A stretch of 64,000 nucleotides of DNA from Amaranthus tricolor (Eukaryota > Streptophyta > Magnoliopsida > Caryophyllales > Amaranthaceae): NCBI RefSeq assembly GCF_026212465.1, contig NC_080062.1, positions 4,990,865 through 5,054,864 on the forward strand, given 5' to 3'. This document shows positions 45,575 to 56,927 of this stretch, one piece after another. Under the pieces are notes generated by a model that worked only from the letters and a program-made list of their open reading frames with translations, made no database searches and was not told where the DNA came from. A program made the translations under genes and the position numbers. Numbering within the stretch: the stretch's first letter is position 1; the number at the start of each line of letters is the position of its first letter.

Positions 45575-48283
45575 TGTAACAGCCCGGTTTTAATGACCCG
45601 GAAAGAAATCATGTGAAAACCTGATTCCGGTTCATAAGCGGACGCAAGAAAAACCCATCTTTACTCGGATCGTCAACGTTCCACCGGTAAAGGAATATGG
45701 TCCACAAGGTAAACAGTGTCAAACAACAAAGCAAATCAGCGGAAGTCTTTACTTACAACTCGAGAGCCCACCGGCCTCTAGACAAATTAAAAGTTGTACG
45801 TGATAAAGGAGAACATCATAAATTTCGATTACATAAACTGAATTATTTAGTCTCATTGCAAAGTAAGTCTAGACTTGGTAGATATGGGTTCTAAGCTGAA
45901 TCCTCACTCCAGCCCCCAGCCTGCATTTAACCTGCTGTACGTCGTATGATAACACGTAGCAGGTTCCAAAGAACAACCAATACACGTCAGAGACATCATA
46001 CATATACTAAAACGGATTGAATACAAGCATTGTGTTTACCCTAGCATGCAAAGGCTCTAATATGTAATCATTGTTCATTATTTCCAACCTTGTAACGTTG
46101 CCCGACATGTGCGGGTCGTTCAAGTCATATTTCCAATTATTTCCAACCTTGTAACGTTGCCCGACATGTGCGGGTCGTACAAGTCATATTTCCATTTGTT
46201 TGGTGGAATACACTTAGGAGAGCTAATCCCAAGGCAACCACCTACCTAAGACGTTGCCCGTCCTGTTCGGGTCGCCAAAGGCTAAGTATGCATACCCCCA
46301 TGGTGACCATAAAGATCCCTGAATGCCATGGGAAAAATAGTTGATAATTTCCAATTTATTTGTTAACCCTATTGGGTATCATATCCATAAATTCTCAATT
46401 TCCACACAACCATTTCATATTATTTGAGGTGTCTAATCCTTATGTGATTACAATGCCTTGATTAGGAATAAAACAACATCACTTGCACAACCAAGTAAAC
46501 AGTATGGTCTAAGCGTGTACCTTTAAGCACAGCAAATCCAACCGACGTTTAAGCACGACAAGAATTTCACCCTCTTATGAATCGAGGTCCTAATTAACAA
46601 ACACACAAAACAACCACGTTTAAATAACGGGTTTACACAACAATCCACTCCATACTACTAAAATATCACAAAGACTTGATAATTTCAAATGTTTTCATCC
46701 AATTCATGATCGCTCCAAAATACCTATTCTGACCAGAAACTTTTATGGCCAAATTGGACAGTTTAGAAAATTCAAATTAAAAATCCGACTTCACCGCTGC
46801 GTCCGGAACGCATCAATTATCTTGGGTACCAAATTTCATAATTTCTAGCATTCGATTACTATTTTTAATTATTTTAAGCGTTTTACGAGTTTTAAAAACG
46901 CATCGGTTAAATAAAACCGCAACGAAACACACCCGATACTCGGATCGGGGCGCCACTACCGAGGCAGCAGCTGCTGTCCGAAAATTCCCGCTGCTTAAAT
47001 TATTTTTATTATATTTATATATATATATAAATATATTTTTTTTTCTATTTAAATTATCTAACCCTTTTTTTTTAAATCCTCATATCAAATTATACCTAAC
47101 AAAACCAAATTTACCTTTTACTAAATTAAAACAAATAAAACCAAGTCTCACATTCCACCATCCACTTGATATTTCCACACATGTAACAATACATAAAATC
47201 CCATCAACCATCCAAACCATCATCAAAAACACAAAACTAACAATTTAAAATATATTCATCCACAAGATTCTTCAAAAGCAATTAAAGTTTCATAACCCAT
47301 GACAATTAAATTAAATACTTGATTCTCTTATCAAATTAAAATTTTGTAGAGAATCATATATTATCATTTTTGAGTCAAACACATATATAAGGACAAATCC
47401 TTTAAACAAATCAATTTTGTTAAAGGATTTATAAACTCATGGCTACCTACAATACTTATCCCATACACTTAAAATTTCTTCTAACAAACCAACATCTTGC
47501 TAGAGAAATATAAGCCATAAAATAAATACATTTTTTTTTTAAACCTTGAATAAACTTTATTAAAGAATATAAAACAAGGAAAAATTGTGCATAACAGAGA
47601 TATGATTTAATCCTTTTAACAAATTAATTTTATCAAAGGATTATAAAAGAAAACTTATGTAAAATACTCAATCCTCCTAATAAGTCATAGGATTTCATCA
47701 TATTGAAAGAAATATTATATAATCTCATACTAGAATTTCTTGTAAATAAAATTTATAATTAACAACTCAACTTACTTACCCCTTGGATTTGAAGATTGAA
47801 TTGAACAATTTTTTTTTTTTTTTTACTAAGGCTGCCGAAAACCAAGCACCAAAGGGAAAAATTTTCTGAATTTTCTTTGAGAGTGTGAGGTAAAGTGAGG
47901 AATGTGAAGAAGACCATTGATGCTTAGGATTAAATAAAGAGTTTAAGGGCCAATTAACACTCCTAATTACACCATTATGAGAGGAGTTACAAAAAACTCC
48001 TCCCATGCTCCAACCGGCAGCCCCCCCCTTCACATTCCCACTTCTATTTTTTTTTTTTTTAAATATAACTAATTAATTGAGTAATTATGGTGTTATTATC
48101 ACAATCAAAACAAAACGTCATGCGATAAAACTCGTTACCGTTAAAGTTAACCTACTCTGTTTTGCGTATAATTAATTATATAAAATAATATAATTTAATA
48201 TTACTTATTTATTTCATATTGTTATATTTTATTTTATTATATATTATATTATTTTTAAACCCGATAAATTACGGGGTGTTACA
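45575..48283 (-). mobile_element. 2.7 kb solo LTR inserted in the gag zinc knuckle of the copia element
   Basis: Its ends are TGTAACAGCCCGG and GGGGTGTTACA, with identical TTTTC duplications at 45570-45574 and 48284-48288. Read on the minus strand it starts TGTAACACCCCGTAATTT, and in order it carries the CTGACGTGTATTGG block and a hairpin, both related to the long LTRs of the other elements. That order sets the orientation. No internal region or second LTR is present. It splits a CCHC motif of the host gag: CKRCTRHSHFE lies on one side and KDCYF on the other. Sequence divergence from the 3.4 kb LTRs shows a different family. Confidence 0.88.
46078..46195. repeat. Tandem duplication of about 58 bp in the solo LTR
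   Basis: Two copies of ATTTCCAACCTTGTAACGTT, GCCCGACATGTGCGGGTCGT and CAAGTCATATTTCCA. Each has an inner hairpin CCCGACATGTGCGGG. A third related hairpin (TTGCCCGTCCTGTTCGGGTC) lies at about 46253. Confidence 0.88.
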
Positions 48284-49160
48284 TTTTCAAAATGAGAGTG
48301 TCGTGTACATCTTTTGCATTTGTACCGACAGTCTCTTGTGTTATGGCCATTTTTCTTACACAATATTATCTCGGCTTCCTTGGTTTTTATAATTTCCTCT
48401 TCCCCGACCACGGTTATTAAAATTTTTCTTTTTTGGTTGAAAATTATTTTCATGGACATTTTTATTTTCTCCATTAGAAAATTTTAATTTAGCCTGAAAG
48501 GCTTGTTCTACCGACTGCTAATCAAATCTACGCATTCTTTCTTCATGAGCCAATAGAGAGCCCATTAGCTCTGAGCAATCTTAAATCTTTATTAGACTCT
48601 TCTATAGCAGCCACTATATGATCGAATTTTTTTGTAAGAGTTCGTAGTAATTTTCGGATTATTTTAACATCTTTAATTGTGTCTCCATTAGATCGAGTTT
48701 GATTAACAATACTTGAGACTCGATCAACATAGGATTGAATTGATTCATTATCTGTCATTTGTAAGCTATCAAATTGACCCCACAAAGATTGAAGTTTAAA
48801 GAGTATTACCTTTTCCGAGCCTCTATATTTTGTCTCCAGGATACTCCACGCCTCCTTTGCCGTTGTAGCGGCCATGATCGTAGGTAGTATTGTTTCATCT
48901 ATCCCACGATAAATTATAGAAAGGGCATAATGATCCCTTTTTATGTTTTGTTTATATTGGCCTCTCTTTGAGGCATCCCAAGAAGCCTCTTCATTGGTAT
49001 CTTTGGGTTTCTCGTAGCCATCTTCAATAATTTCCCAAATATCTTGGGTGATAAAGATTGATTTCATTTGCATACTCCATTGATCAAATTTCTCCCCCTT
49101 AAATATAGCTAGCCAATTAACTTGGGGATTCACAATGTTTGTGTTTGTAGAGGAGGCCAT
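48284..49160 (-). pseudogene. gag region of the old copia element
   Basis: The open frame 49160-48543 encodes a copia gag (UBN2/Retrotran_gag family): MASSTNTNIVNPQVNWLAIF, then FDQWSMQMKSIF, then AKEAWSILETKYRG and later segments. A frameshift near 48560 separates this from the downstream nucleocapsid part, where zinc knuckle residues CKKNGHNTRDC and CKRCTRHSHFE are read at about 48370-48290 in another frame. The second knuckle is cut by the solo LTR. gag packages element RNA; this copy is broken. Confidence 0.87.
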
Positions 49161-49270
49161 TCTATTATTATTAATTTATTTTTGTGGAGTTAATATAATC
49201 TTGATATGACGGTTAGAAGATGGATGATAAAAAATGAAGGCTTTGGATTAAATTGGCTCTTAATACCAAT

Positions 49271-49637
49271 TGTTAGAAATTTGAGGAGTAGGTATGTGGT
49301 GGGTTTTTAATGGAATTGTAATTGATGAATTTATATTATAAAGTCAATAATGATGTAATGGATTTATTATAATGCTTAAGTTTTTACATGCAAGTATATG
49401 CTCCTATTTACAGTAGGTTATGTTGGTGACATTAGCTAGCATATTCTTCTAGTTAGATAGTCTATTCTAGAAGAATTATTAATCTAGATTTTTCCTAAGA
49501 TATTCTTAACTAGATTTTTTTATACAATATTCTAGATATATATCCTAGATGTTTCTAGCTTAGATATTTTACATAGATATTTTGTAAATATATTTTTTTT
49601 AGTTATCTTAAGAATTTTCTAGATTAATTCTCTAATA
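49271..49637 (-). repeat. 5' LTR of the old copia element
   Basis: About 367 bp, the partner of 31822-32192, adjacent to the primer site on its left side. Confidence 0.88.
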
Positions 49638-49730
49638 GTCCAAGCACTTGCTAGCTCGTCCGAGCCTCGAGTAAAGTTACGTAGCCAAGCTTGTTGCACC
49701 AAGGCATGATCAACCTCCTCTTGGGAGGAT

Positions 49731-49826
49731 TTGGTCCTCAATGCTACAACTTTTATAATACAAATGGTACAATTTGGTCCTCAATGCTACAACTTTTATA
49801 ATACAAATGGTACAATTTGGTCCTCA
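49731..49826 (+). repeat. 43 bp tandem repeat beside the copia element
   Basis: Two full copies and a partial third of GGTCCTCAATGCTACAACTT then TTATAATACAAATGGTACAA. Confidence 0.92.
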
Positions 49827-50259
49827 TTTAATGTGATGGTTGGCTTAGGATGACACAAATATTAAGTAACAATTAGTTAAGTACTGTATGTTTACTTTAA
49901 AAAATAAAATAAAATGATTAGTTTAATAAAAATAAATTCAGTTAATCAGTTGATATAAATAAAGACAAACAATAAAAAGAAATAACTATAGGTTTTACTC
50001 AACAAAAACTAGTACATTCATTAAAAATAAGTATAATTTAATCAAAATTAAGTTAATATAAATAAGTCAAATTCAGCACAAAAAAAAAAAGGTAAAAACA
50101 ATGTCTTAACTCATCATTCTTGATACTTAAAATTATCCTTCACATTAACAAAATTGCTACATTTTCCTAAAAAAAAAAGACTAACAGAACAAACAAGAGA
50201 AAAATACAACAATTTCATTAAAATTTAGGACGAAAAAGTATTTAGGCAAACATATATAT

Positions 50260-50436
50260 TGTTAATAATATAGGATATAATCCTATTAATTCTAATAAAA
50301 AGGGATGATATATATATGTTAAAAGCCCCTTTTTGTAAATATATAAGTCATTTTTTCATTCTTTTCTTTTTCTTCAATAATATTGGTCTTCTTTGCTTCT
50401 CTTCTCTGTTAATGGAGTAATCCTCCACATTCAACA
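50260..50436 (+). repeat. 5' LTR of the young copia element
   Basis: 177 bp, TGTTAATAATATAGG to TCAACA. It contains an ATGATATATATATGTTAAAA region that may serve as the core promoter. Confidence 0.94.
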
Positions 50437-50452
50437 TGGTATCAGATGCTTA
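50437..50452 (+). promoter_or_regulatory. Primer-binding site of the young copia element
   Basis: TGGTATCAGATGC is directly adjacent to the LTR and complementary to the 3' end of plant initiator-Met tRNA. Confidence 0.85.
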
Positions 50453-50503
50453 ACAAATCCCTTTGGTAACCATTTTTTTTTTTTCTGTTCTCCCTTGTTT
50501 CTC

Positions 50504-53500
50504 ATGGCTGCTATTCCAAACAATTCCGGCATCAAACCTCTCGATCCCATTCAAGATCCAGTTTCACCATTCTATCTTCATCCGAGTGATTCTCAACTTC
50601 TTTTGGTTCCGATCCCCTTCAATGGCACTGGATTTAATGATTGGAAAAGATCTGTTACAATTACTCTTTCTTCCAAAAATAAACTTGCATTCATCAATGG
50701 TCAAATCCCACAACCTCCCTCTACTGACCCTAATTTCAAATCCTGGGAACGAATCAATAGTACCATCATTTCTTGGTTGATGAAAGTTCTTGATCCACAA
50801 ATCGCTAGAAGCGTATTATATTTCTCTACTGCACAAGAAATTTGGAACAATCTTGAAGAGCGCTTTGGTATTACCTCTGGAACTAAGATCTATTCTCTTA
50901 CCCAACAAATCTTTGATATCGACCAAGGAACTGATTGTCTATCCACCTATTTCACCAAGATTAAGATGTTATGGGACGAATTTGATGCTTCTAATCCTCT
51001 CCCTACTTGCAATTGTTCCAATTGTACATGCGGAATCAACAGCAAATTACTGAAAATGCAAGAAGAACAACGATTAATCCTATTCCTTATGAAACTTAAT
51101 CCTACATATAAAACCATTAGAGGTAATATACTCATGCAACAACCTTTACCTAGCATATCCTATGCGTATAGATTAATCATGCAAGAAGAGAAACATTCTG
51201 ATTTAGTTTCCCATCTCAATTCCACTTCTGATGAGGTTATTGGCCTTGCTGCTATTAATAAGCAAAAACTTTACAATACCAAAACACATACTGCCTCTAC
51301 ATCTCACAACAACCCCAATAAACCTCCTCCTTATGGTTTGAATAACATCAATCCTCGCAGATCCCCTTTATTCTGCAATTACTGCAAAAAGCAAGGTCGC
51401 ACAAAAGAAAGTTGTTACAAATTGAATGGTTTCCCAAATACTTCTACCAGAGACAATTGGAACAACAAGAAGATTGTGGCTATGGTCCAAGCTGACAATT
51501 CTAACACCAATTGCACTACCTCACCAACCCTCACAGTTGATCAATACAACCAACTTATTAATCTTCTTGCTCAACATGACAATCACAGTGTTTCAACAAA
51601 TGAGGCTAATACTGATGAACGCAATTGTCTTATATCTGGTAAATCATGCTTTCTTTTTATGACCAAATCTACCTGGATAATTGATAGTGGTGCTACTAAT
51701 CATATGTGTTGTGATCTCTCTTTGTTTAAATCTTACATACCCATTCCTCATAACATTGATAATACCATTACCATCCCAAATGGTAAATTAATAAAAATTG
51801 CTCACAAAGGCACTGTTGTTTTAGGACCTGACCTCATTCTTACTGATGTTCTTCATGTTCCAGACTTTCATTTTAACCTTCTTTCTGTTAACAAAATATG
51901 TAATGATATGCATTGTTCCCTTATTTTTTCCCACGATTGTTGTTCTATTCAGGGCCCTTCTCTGAAAAGGCCAATCTTGCTTGGTAATCTTGTTCAAGGT
52001 CTCTACAATCTTGTTGATTTTCCTGACTCCACTCAACAGTGTCCTAAAGACTTTCCTCCCTCTATATGCTGTGCTGCTTCAGACACTGAACAAACGAAGC
52101 TTTGGCATCTTAGACTTGGTCATGCTCCTTTCCCTGTTATCAAACACATTTTCCCTTCCCTAAATGTTTCTGAATGTACAAATAATTGTATATGTAAAAT
52201 TTGTCCTTCAGCAAGACAAACTAGACTCCCTTTTCCCCATAGTTCTATTAAAACACATAAGGCTTTTCAATTAATACACATGGATGTCTGGGGGCCTTAT
52301 AAAAACTCAACACACAACAAATGTAATTCCTTCCTCACTATTGTTGATGACTTTACCAGGACTACTTGGATTTTTCTCCTGAAAAACAGATCTCAAGTCC
52401 CTCTTATATTTGAATATTTTTATTCATATGTTGTTAATCAATTTCATAGTAATATTCAAAGTGTTAGAACTGACAATGCTCCTGAGTTGTGTGCAGGCAA
52501 ATTGAAAGCATTTTATCAGCTTAAAGGTATCCTTAACTACAAATCTTGCCCCAACACTCCACAACAAAATGGTGTTGTGGAAAGAAAACACAAGCACTTA
52601 TTAGAAACTGCAAGGGCTTTATATTTTCAATCTAATGTTCCCATCAAATTTTGGGGTGAATGTGTTCTCACTGCTGCATATATTATTAATAGACTGCCAC
52701 TACAAAGCCTAGGTAACATTTCACCATATCAGAAACTGCTTAATACTCCTCCTAACATGGATCATCTAAAATGTTTTGGTTGTCTTTGCTATGCCTCCAA
52801 CACTTCCCCCTACAAAACAAAATTTGATACAAGGGCTAATCCTTGCATATTCCTTGGTTATCCCAATAATCAGAAAGCTTACAAATTATATGATATCACT
52901 ACACACACAATAACCATATCCAGAGATGTTTCTTTTTATGAAAAACACTATCCCTTTCACCAGCAATCTGTCCACAAACGTAATACACAACACTATCCTT
53001 TCTTTCTACCTATTTCAACCACTGCAGACATACTTGTGGATGATTTTTTAAATACACCAATTCTTCCAGAGAATAATGTAGCAGCTGAAAACACCATTTC
53101 TCACACTTATGAACATACATCCCCATCTCAGACTCTTGATCTTTCAATAAGCAACATACAACATGACCACACCACACCTACAGCTCCTATAAGACATTCT
53201 CACAGACCTACTAAACCCCCTACTTACCTATCTGACTATGTTTGTAATAATGTTTCTTTTGATGCAAACAACTGGTGTTCTATGATGTCTTCTCATGCTC
53301 TCACTCATTCACAGCAATGTCTCATGGCTCATTTCACCTCTTTTAATGAACCTACTTCATACAACATAGCTTCAAAAGACCCTAAATGGGTTCATGCTAT
53401 GAAGCAAGAATTACAAGCATTAAATGAAAATAAAACTTGGATTTTAGTTGATCTACCTAAAAATAAGAAGCCTATAGGAAGCAAATGGGTTTATAAAATA

Positions 53501-54931
53501 AAGCTTAATGCTGATGGTTCAATTGAGAGATACAAAGCAAGGTTAGTTGCCAAAGGTTATAATCAAAAGCATGGCATTGACTATGAAGAAACATTCTCAC
53601 CTGTTGTAAAGATGGCTACTGTCAGAAGCCTTCTTGCCCTTGCTGTGCATAATCACTAGAACATATTTCAATTAGATGTAAATAACGCTTTTCTTCATGG
53701 TGATCTACATGAGAAAATATATATGAAAGTTCCAGATGGTGTTCCAAATCCTCAAAACCAGGTATGTTTACTTCAAAAATCTTTATATGGTCTTAAGCAA
53801 TCATCAAGGCAATGGTTTCATAAATTACTAATTTTTTTAAAAGCTCAAGATTTTGTTCAATCTAAAAATGATTATAGTCTTTTCATTAAGAAGGATAGTA
53901 CAAATATTACAATTGTTGCTGTGTATGTTGATGATATTATTATCACTGGCAATAATATTGGTTGCATCTCTCAACTCAAAGCCCATCTCCATGATGCTTT
54001 TAGTATTAAAGACTTAGGCATTTTGCATTATTTTTTAGGCTTGGAAGTTAACTATATTGATGAAGGTATTTTTCTTTCACAAACAAAGTTCACCAAAGAT
54101 CTCCTCAAAGAATCCAAAAATCAAAGTTTCAAATCTGTTGTCACTCCCCTTCCACAAAATCTAAAATTATCTAATACTGAGGGACAATTATATGAGGCTG
54201 CCAGTTATTATAGAACAATGGTTGGTAAACTAAATTTTTTAACTAACACTAGGCCAGACCTAGCCTTTACTGTCCAATATCTTAGCCAATTTATGCAGAA
54301 TCCTCGCATCCCACATGCTGCAGCCCTGCAACATACATTGAATTATGTTTACAGTACAGCAAGCCAAGGTATTCTCATCAAGGGCTCTGATCAATTACAA
54401 CTCCAAGCTTACTCTGATTCAGATTGGGCTTCATGTCCAAATAGCAGAAGATCCATCACAGGCTACATCTTGTTATTGGGCTCCTCTCCAATAAGCTGGA
54501 AATCCAAGAAGCAAGGGACAGTATCAAGATCATCCAGTGAAGCTGAGTACAGAGCAATGGCATCTGCAGCAAGTGAAGTCACTTGGCTTGTAAGACTCTT
54601 AGAAGAACTTCAACTCACTTCTTTGAAGCCGGTTCTTCTGCATTGTGACAACATAAGCGCCATACATATTGCCAAGAACCCTGTATTCCATGAACGAACG
54701 AAGCATATCGACATAGATTGTCACTTCACTAGAGACAAGGTTCTAGAGGGTCTTCTTCAGCTGACTTATCTACCAACCAAGAATCAATTGGCTGACGTTT
54801 TGACCAAAATTTTGCCATCACACCAGCATTATCAGTTGATGAGCAAACTAGGCATGTCCTCCCTTCCTAGTTTGAGGGGGGGTGTTAATAATATAGGATA
54901 TAATCCTATTAATTCTAATAAAAAGGGATGA
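50504..54931 (+). pseudogene. copia gag-pol polyprotein with one in-frame stop
   Basis: The chosen start is ATG 50504 ([14 protein letters not shown]), because the longer frame begins inside the LTR. In order: gag (UBN2-type, LNENKT-less N-terminal part to about residue 280); zinc knuckle C291, C294, position 299, C304; protease D394-S-G-A; integrase zinc domain (LWHLRLGH ... [11 protein letters not shown]); integrase core D594, D657, E693 (35-residue spacing between D and E); reverse transcriptase with YVDD (1141-1144); RNase H (AYSDSDWASCPNSRRS, then SSSEAEYRAMA). An in-frame TAG at 53657-53659 (codon 1052) cuts RT just before its first catalytic aspartate region. The same frame resumes and stays open to 54929-54931, ending inside the 3' LTR. 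The zinc-knuckle His is Arg here. Confidence 0.93.
54870..54882 (+). promoter_or_regulatory. Polypurine tract of the young copia element
   Basis: TTTGAGGGGGGG immediately before the 3' LTR. It also lies within the polyprotein frame. Confidence 0.85.
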
Positions 54932-55059
54932 TATATATATGTTAAAAGCCCCTTTTTGTAAATATATAAGTCATTTTTTCATTCTTTTCTTTTTCTTCAA
55001 TAATATTGGTCTTCTTTGCTTCTCTTCTCTGTTAATGGAGTAATCCTCCACCTTCAACA
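54883..55059 (+). repeat. 3' LTR of the young copia element
   Basis: 177 bp, with one difference from the 5' LTR. It provides the polyprotein stop codon. Confidence 0.94.
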
Positions 55060-55567
55060 TATATCTTCCTTAAACAGACAGGAGAGGATAGTTGAAGCTT
55101 AAGAATAGTGTTTATTCGGGTTACATGTTTTGGGTCGAATCAAAATCGGGTTTTGTATTCATATTGTGTTTTACATAATTGTGAATTATTTTTAAAGTAT
55201 GGTCAATTCGATTATAAGATCGACTAAATTTCGAGTCACCTGTACTTAAAAGCAAGAAGGAGCATAATATTGCTCAAATTTATGAATCTACTAAGTTTGA
55301 TTTGAGCATTCCAATATCATGATATGTGCAATCCTCCATCCCAAAGCATATGACATTCTATATGAAAATAGGAAGATAATTCAAACATTATTGACAATCG
55401 TGCTAGCTAGCTAACTGCCATGCAACAATTCACATACTCCTAGATTCTAATTTTGCACACAATTACTTATAATCTTCACGAGACATCAAACAAATAAATT
55501 CATATAATTACTTTATTTTTATAATTGATTTTTAAAAAATTATAAGTGATCGATTACTTTAGCACAC

Positions 55568-55886
55568 TAAACGCTCGTTTGCTATGTGATAATAAACGGT
55601 GGTAATGAAAATGAAAAACTAGTGAAATTTTAGTTGAAAAATCTCTTGGCTACCTTGATGGTCATGCTTGTCCAATCTCAATCATCTCATTTTCTTCACA
55701 AACTTCATTCCAATGTATTACCATTGGGAGATGCGGTATTAGGTGGTAATAAAAATTTGTAAACAAAAAAACTTTTTTGTGATCAAAGTTTCATTACCAT
55801 GGGAATGATATAGAACTTTTGATGAAATTTTACACTATAAATCATTCCCTTTTCCATCATTTAGTACCATCAACCAAACGGGCCAT
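55568..55886. repeat. MITE with 'gcccgtttggttg'-type ends
   Basis: The left end CGCTCGTTTGCTATGTGATA and right end TACCATCAACCAAACGGGCC are imperfect inverted repeats. The inside is AT-rich and non-coding. The ends resemble hAT-type plant MITEs, which is an inference. Confidence 0.6.
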
Positions 55887-56524
55887 AAATATATATGAGT
55901 CAGTTCAATAGAGATGATCTCACGATGAGACCGTCTCATTTAAGAATTTGTAAATATTCTATTTGTTACTCTCAAAATATAACTCCAGTTGTATTTTGGG
56001 TGAAATTTAATAGAGTGAGATTATATTGGAGAATAAGAAAAAAAATGAATGAGATTTAAGACAACAATGATACTAAATTAAATATATTCATAAAAAACTT
56101 AAATATCAAAGGAAAATATTGTTGAATAAATAAATTCATCTCAAAAAAAAAATTATAATTAATTAAATATTCCGTATAAAGTACAATTCTATGCAAGCAA
56201 GAATTTGATGGCAAATTTGTCTGCATTGAGATTTAAGACAACAATGATTCTCGGTGGTGAAGGTCTTCGAGAAAATCACTAAAACCCAAATTTTGTGATT
56301 AATTAATTAATCAATCAATTAAATTAATTAGCTAACCCTTTTTTAAGCAATTACTTCTAGTGAATGTTTATAATTAATTACTAAAAGAATAATAAATTCA
56401 ATTTCCTAGACACAGACTATTAGAGTCACAAGCATGCAACAAAAATATTGATCATAATAATATGACATATAACAACAAAAACATGTAAATTTGGCATTAC
56501 CTTTATTATTAATTATATATGCAC

Positions 56525-56885
56525 TACATATATTATTCCTCGGTTTTCTTGTAATACTTGCGACGTTTTAACTTTTACATTATTATATACTCATTTTTGA
56601 CCATATATTCTAAGAATTTTATAAAAGTTAAAATGTATATTTTTTTAGTTTAATTTTATTTAGTAAATTTTAAATATTATTTTTTTTACGAATGTATAAA
56701 TAAAAAGTTTTAATGGTCAAAATTGTATATTGACAAGTTTACACTACAAGAAAAAGCTGATTTCCGACTAACAGAAACAATTGAAATACAGGTAGTATAC
56801 TATAATGTTAGTCGGAATTAAGATTTTTTTGTAGTATTAAAGTTAAAACGTTGCAAGTAATAAGAATCGAGAAAGATATATATAC
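56525..56885. repeat. Fold-back MITE downstream of the GARP gene
   Basis: ACTTGCGACGTTTTAACTTT near 56558 is inverted as AAAGTTAAAACGTTGCAAGT near 56840. The homology continues outward to CTCGGTTTTCTTG / AAGAATCGAGAA. A smaller CACTA-type MITE lies inside. Confidence 0.75.
56742..56836. repeat. Tiny CACTA-type MITE nested in the fold-back element
   Basis: It starts CACTACAAGAAAAA and ends TTTTTTTGTAGTA, is 95 bp long and has TTA on both sides (56739-56741 and 56837-56839). An inner inverted pair CCGACTAAC / GTTAGTCGG is also present. These are the ends and 3 bp duplication expected of CACTA derivatives. Confidence 0.75.
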
Positions 56886-56927
56886 CTTGTGCAATACAAC
56901 AAGTTCTCATTCAGCAATTGTCTTCAT

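Larger units (their letters stand above)
31822..49637 (-). mobile_element. Old Ty1/copia retrotransposon, interrupted by two later insertions
   Basis: Its LTRs are 31822-32192 (3' LTR) and 49271-49637 (5' LTR), with flanking GTTCA (31817-31821) and GTCCA (49638-49642), one mismatch. On the minus strand the 5' LTR is followed by ATTGGTATTAAGAGCC, a primer site close to the initiator-Met tRNA type. The 3' LTR is preceded by AAGGGAGAG (polypurine tract). Coding order is gag, protease, integrase, reverse transcriptase, the Ty1/copia order. The body is split by the element at 34322-45413 and the solo LTR at 45575-48283. Frameshifts, stops and loss of the end of reverse transcriptase and all of RNase H make it defective. 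Confidence 0.9.
50260..55059 (+). mobile_element. Young full-length Ty1/copia retrotransposon
   Basis: LTRs 50260-50436 and 54883-55059 are both 177 bp and differ by one base (CCACATTC against CCACCTTC). TATAT flanks both ends (50255-50259 and 55060-55064). A primer site TGGTATCAGATGC follows the 5' LTR at once, and a G-rich polypurine tract (TTTGAGGGGGGG) precedes the 3' LTR. The internal 4.4 kb holds one gag-pol frame. Very short LTRs and a single polyprotein suit small copia lineages such as Ale/Retrofit, but the lineage is inferred. It lies 0.6 kb from the older nested cluster. Confidence 0.95.
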
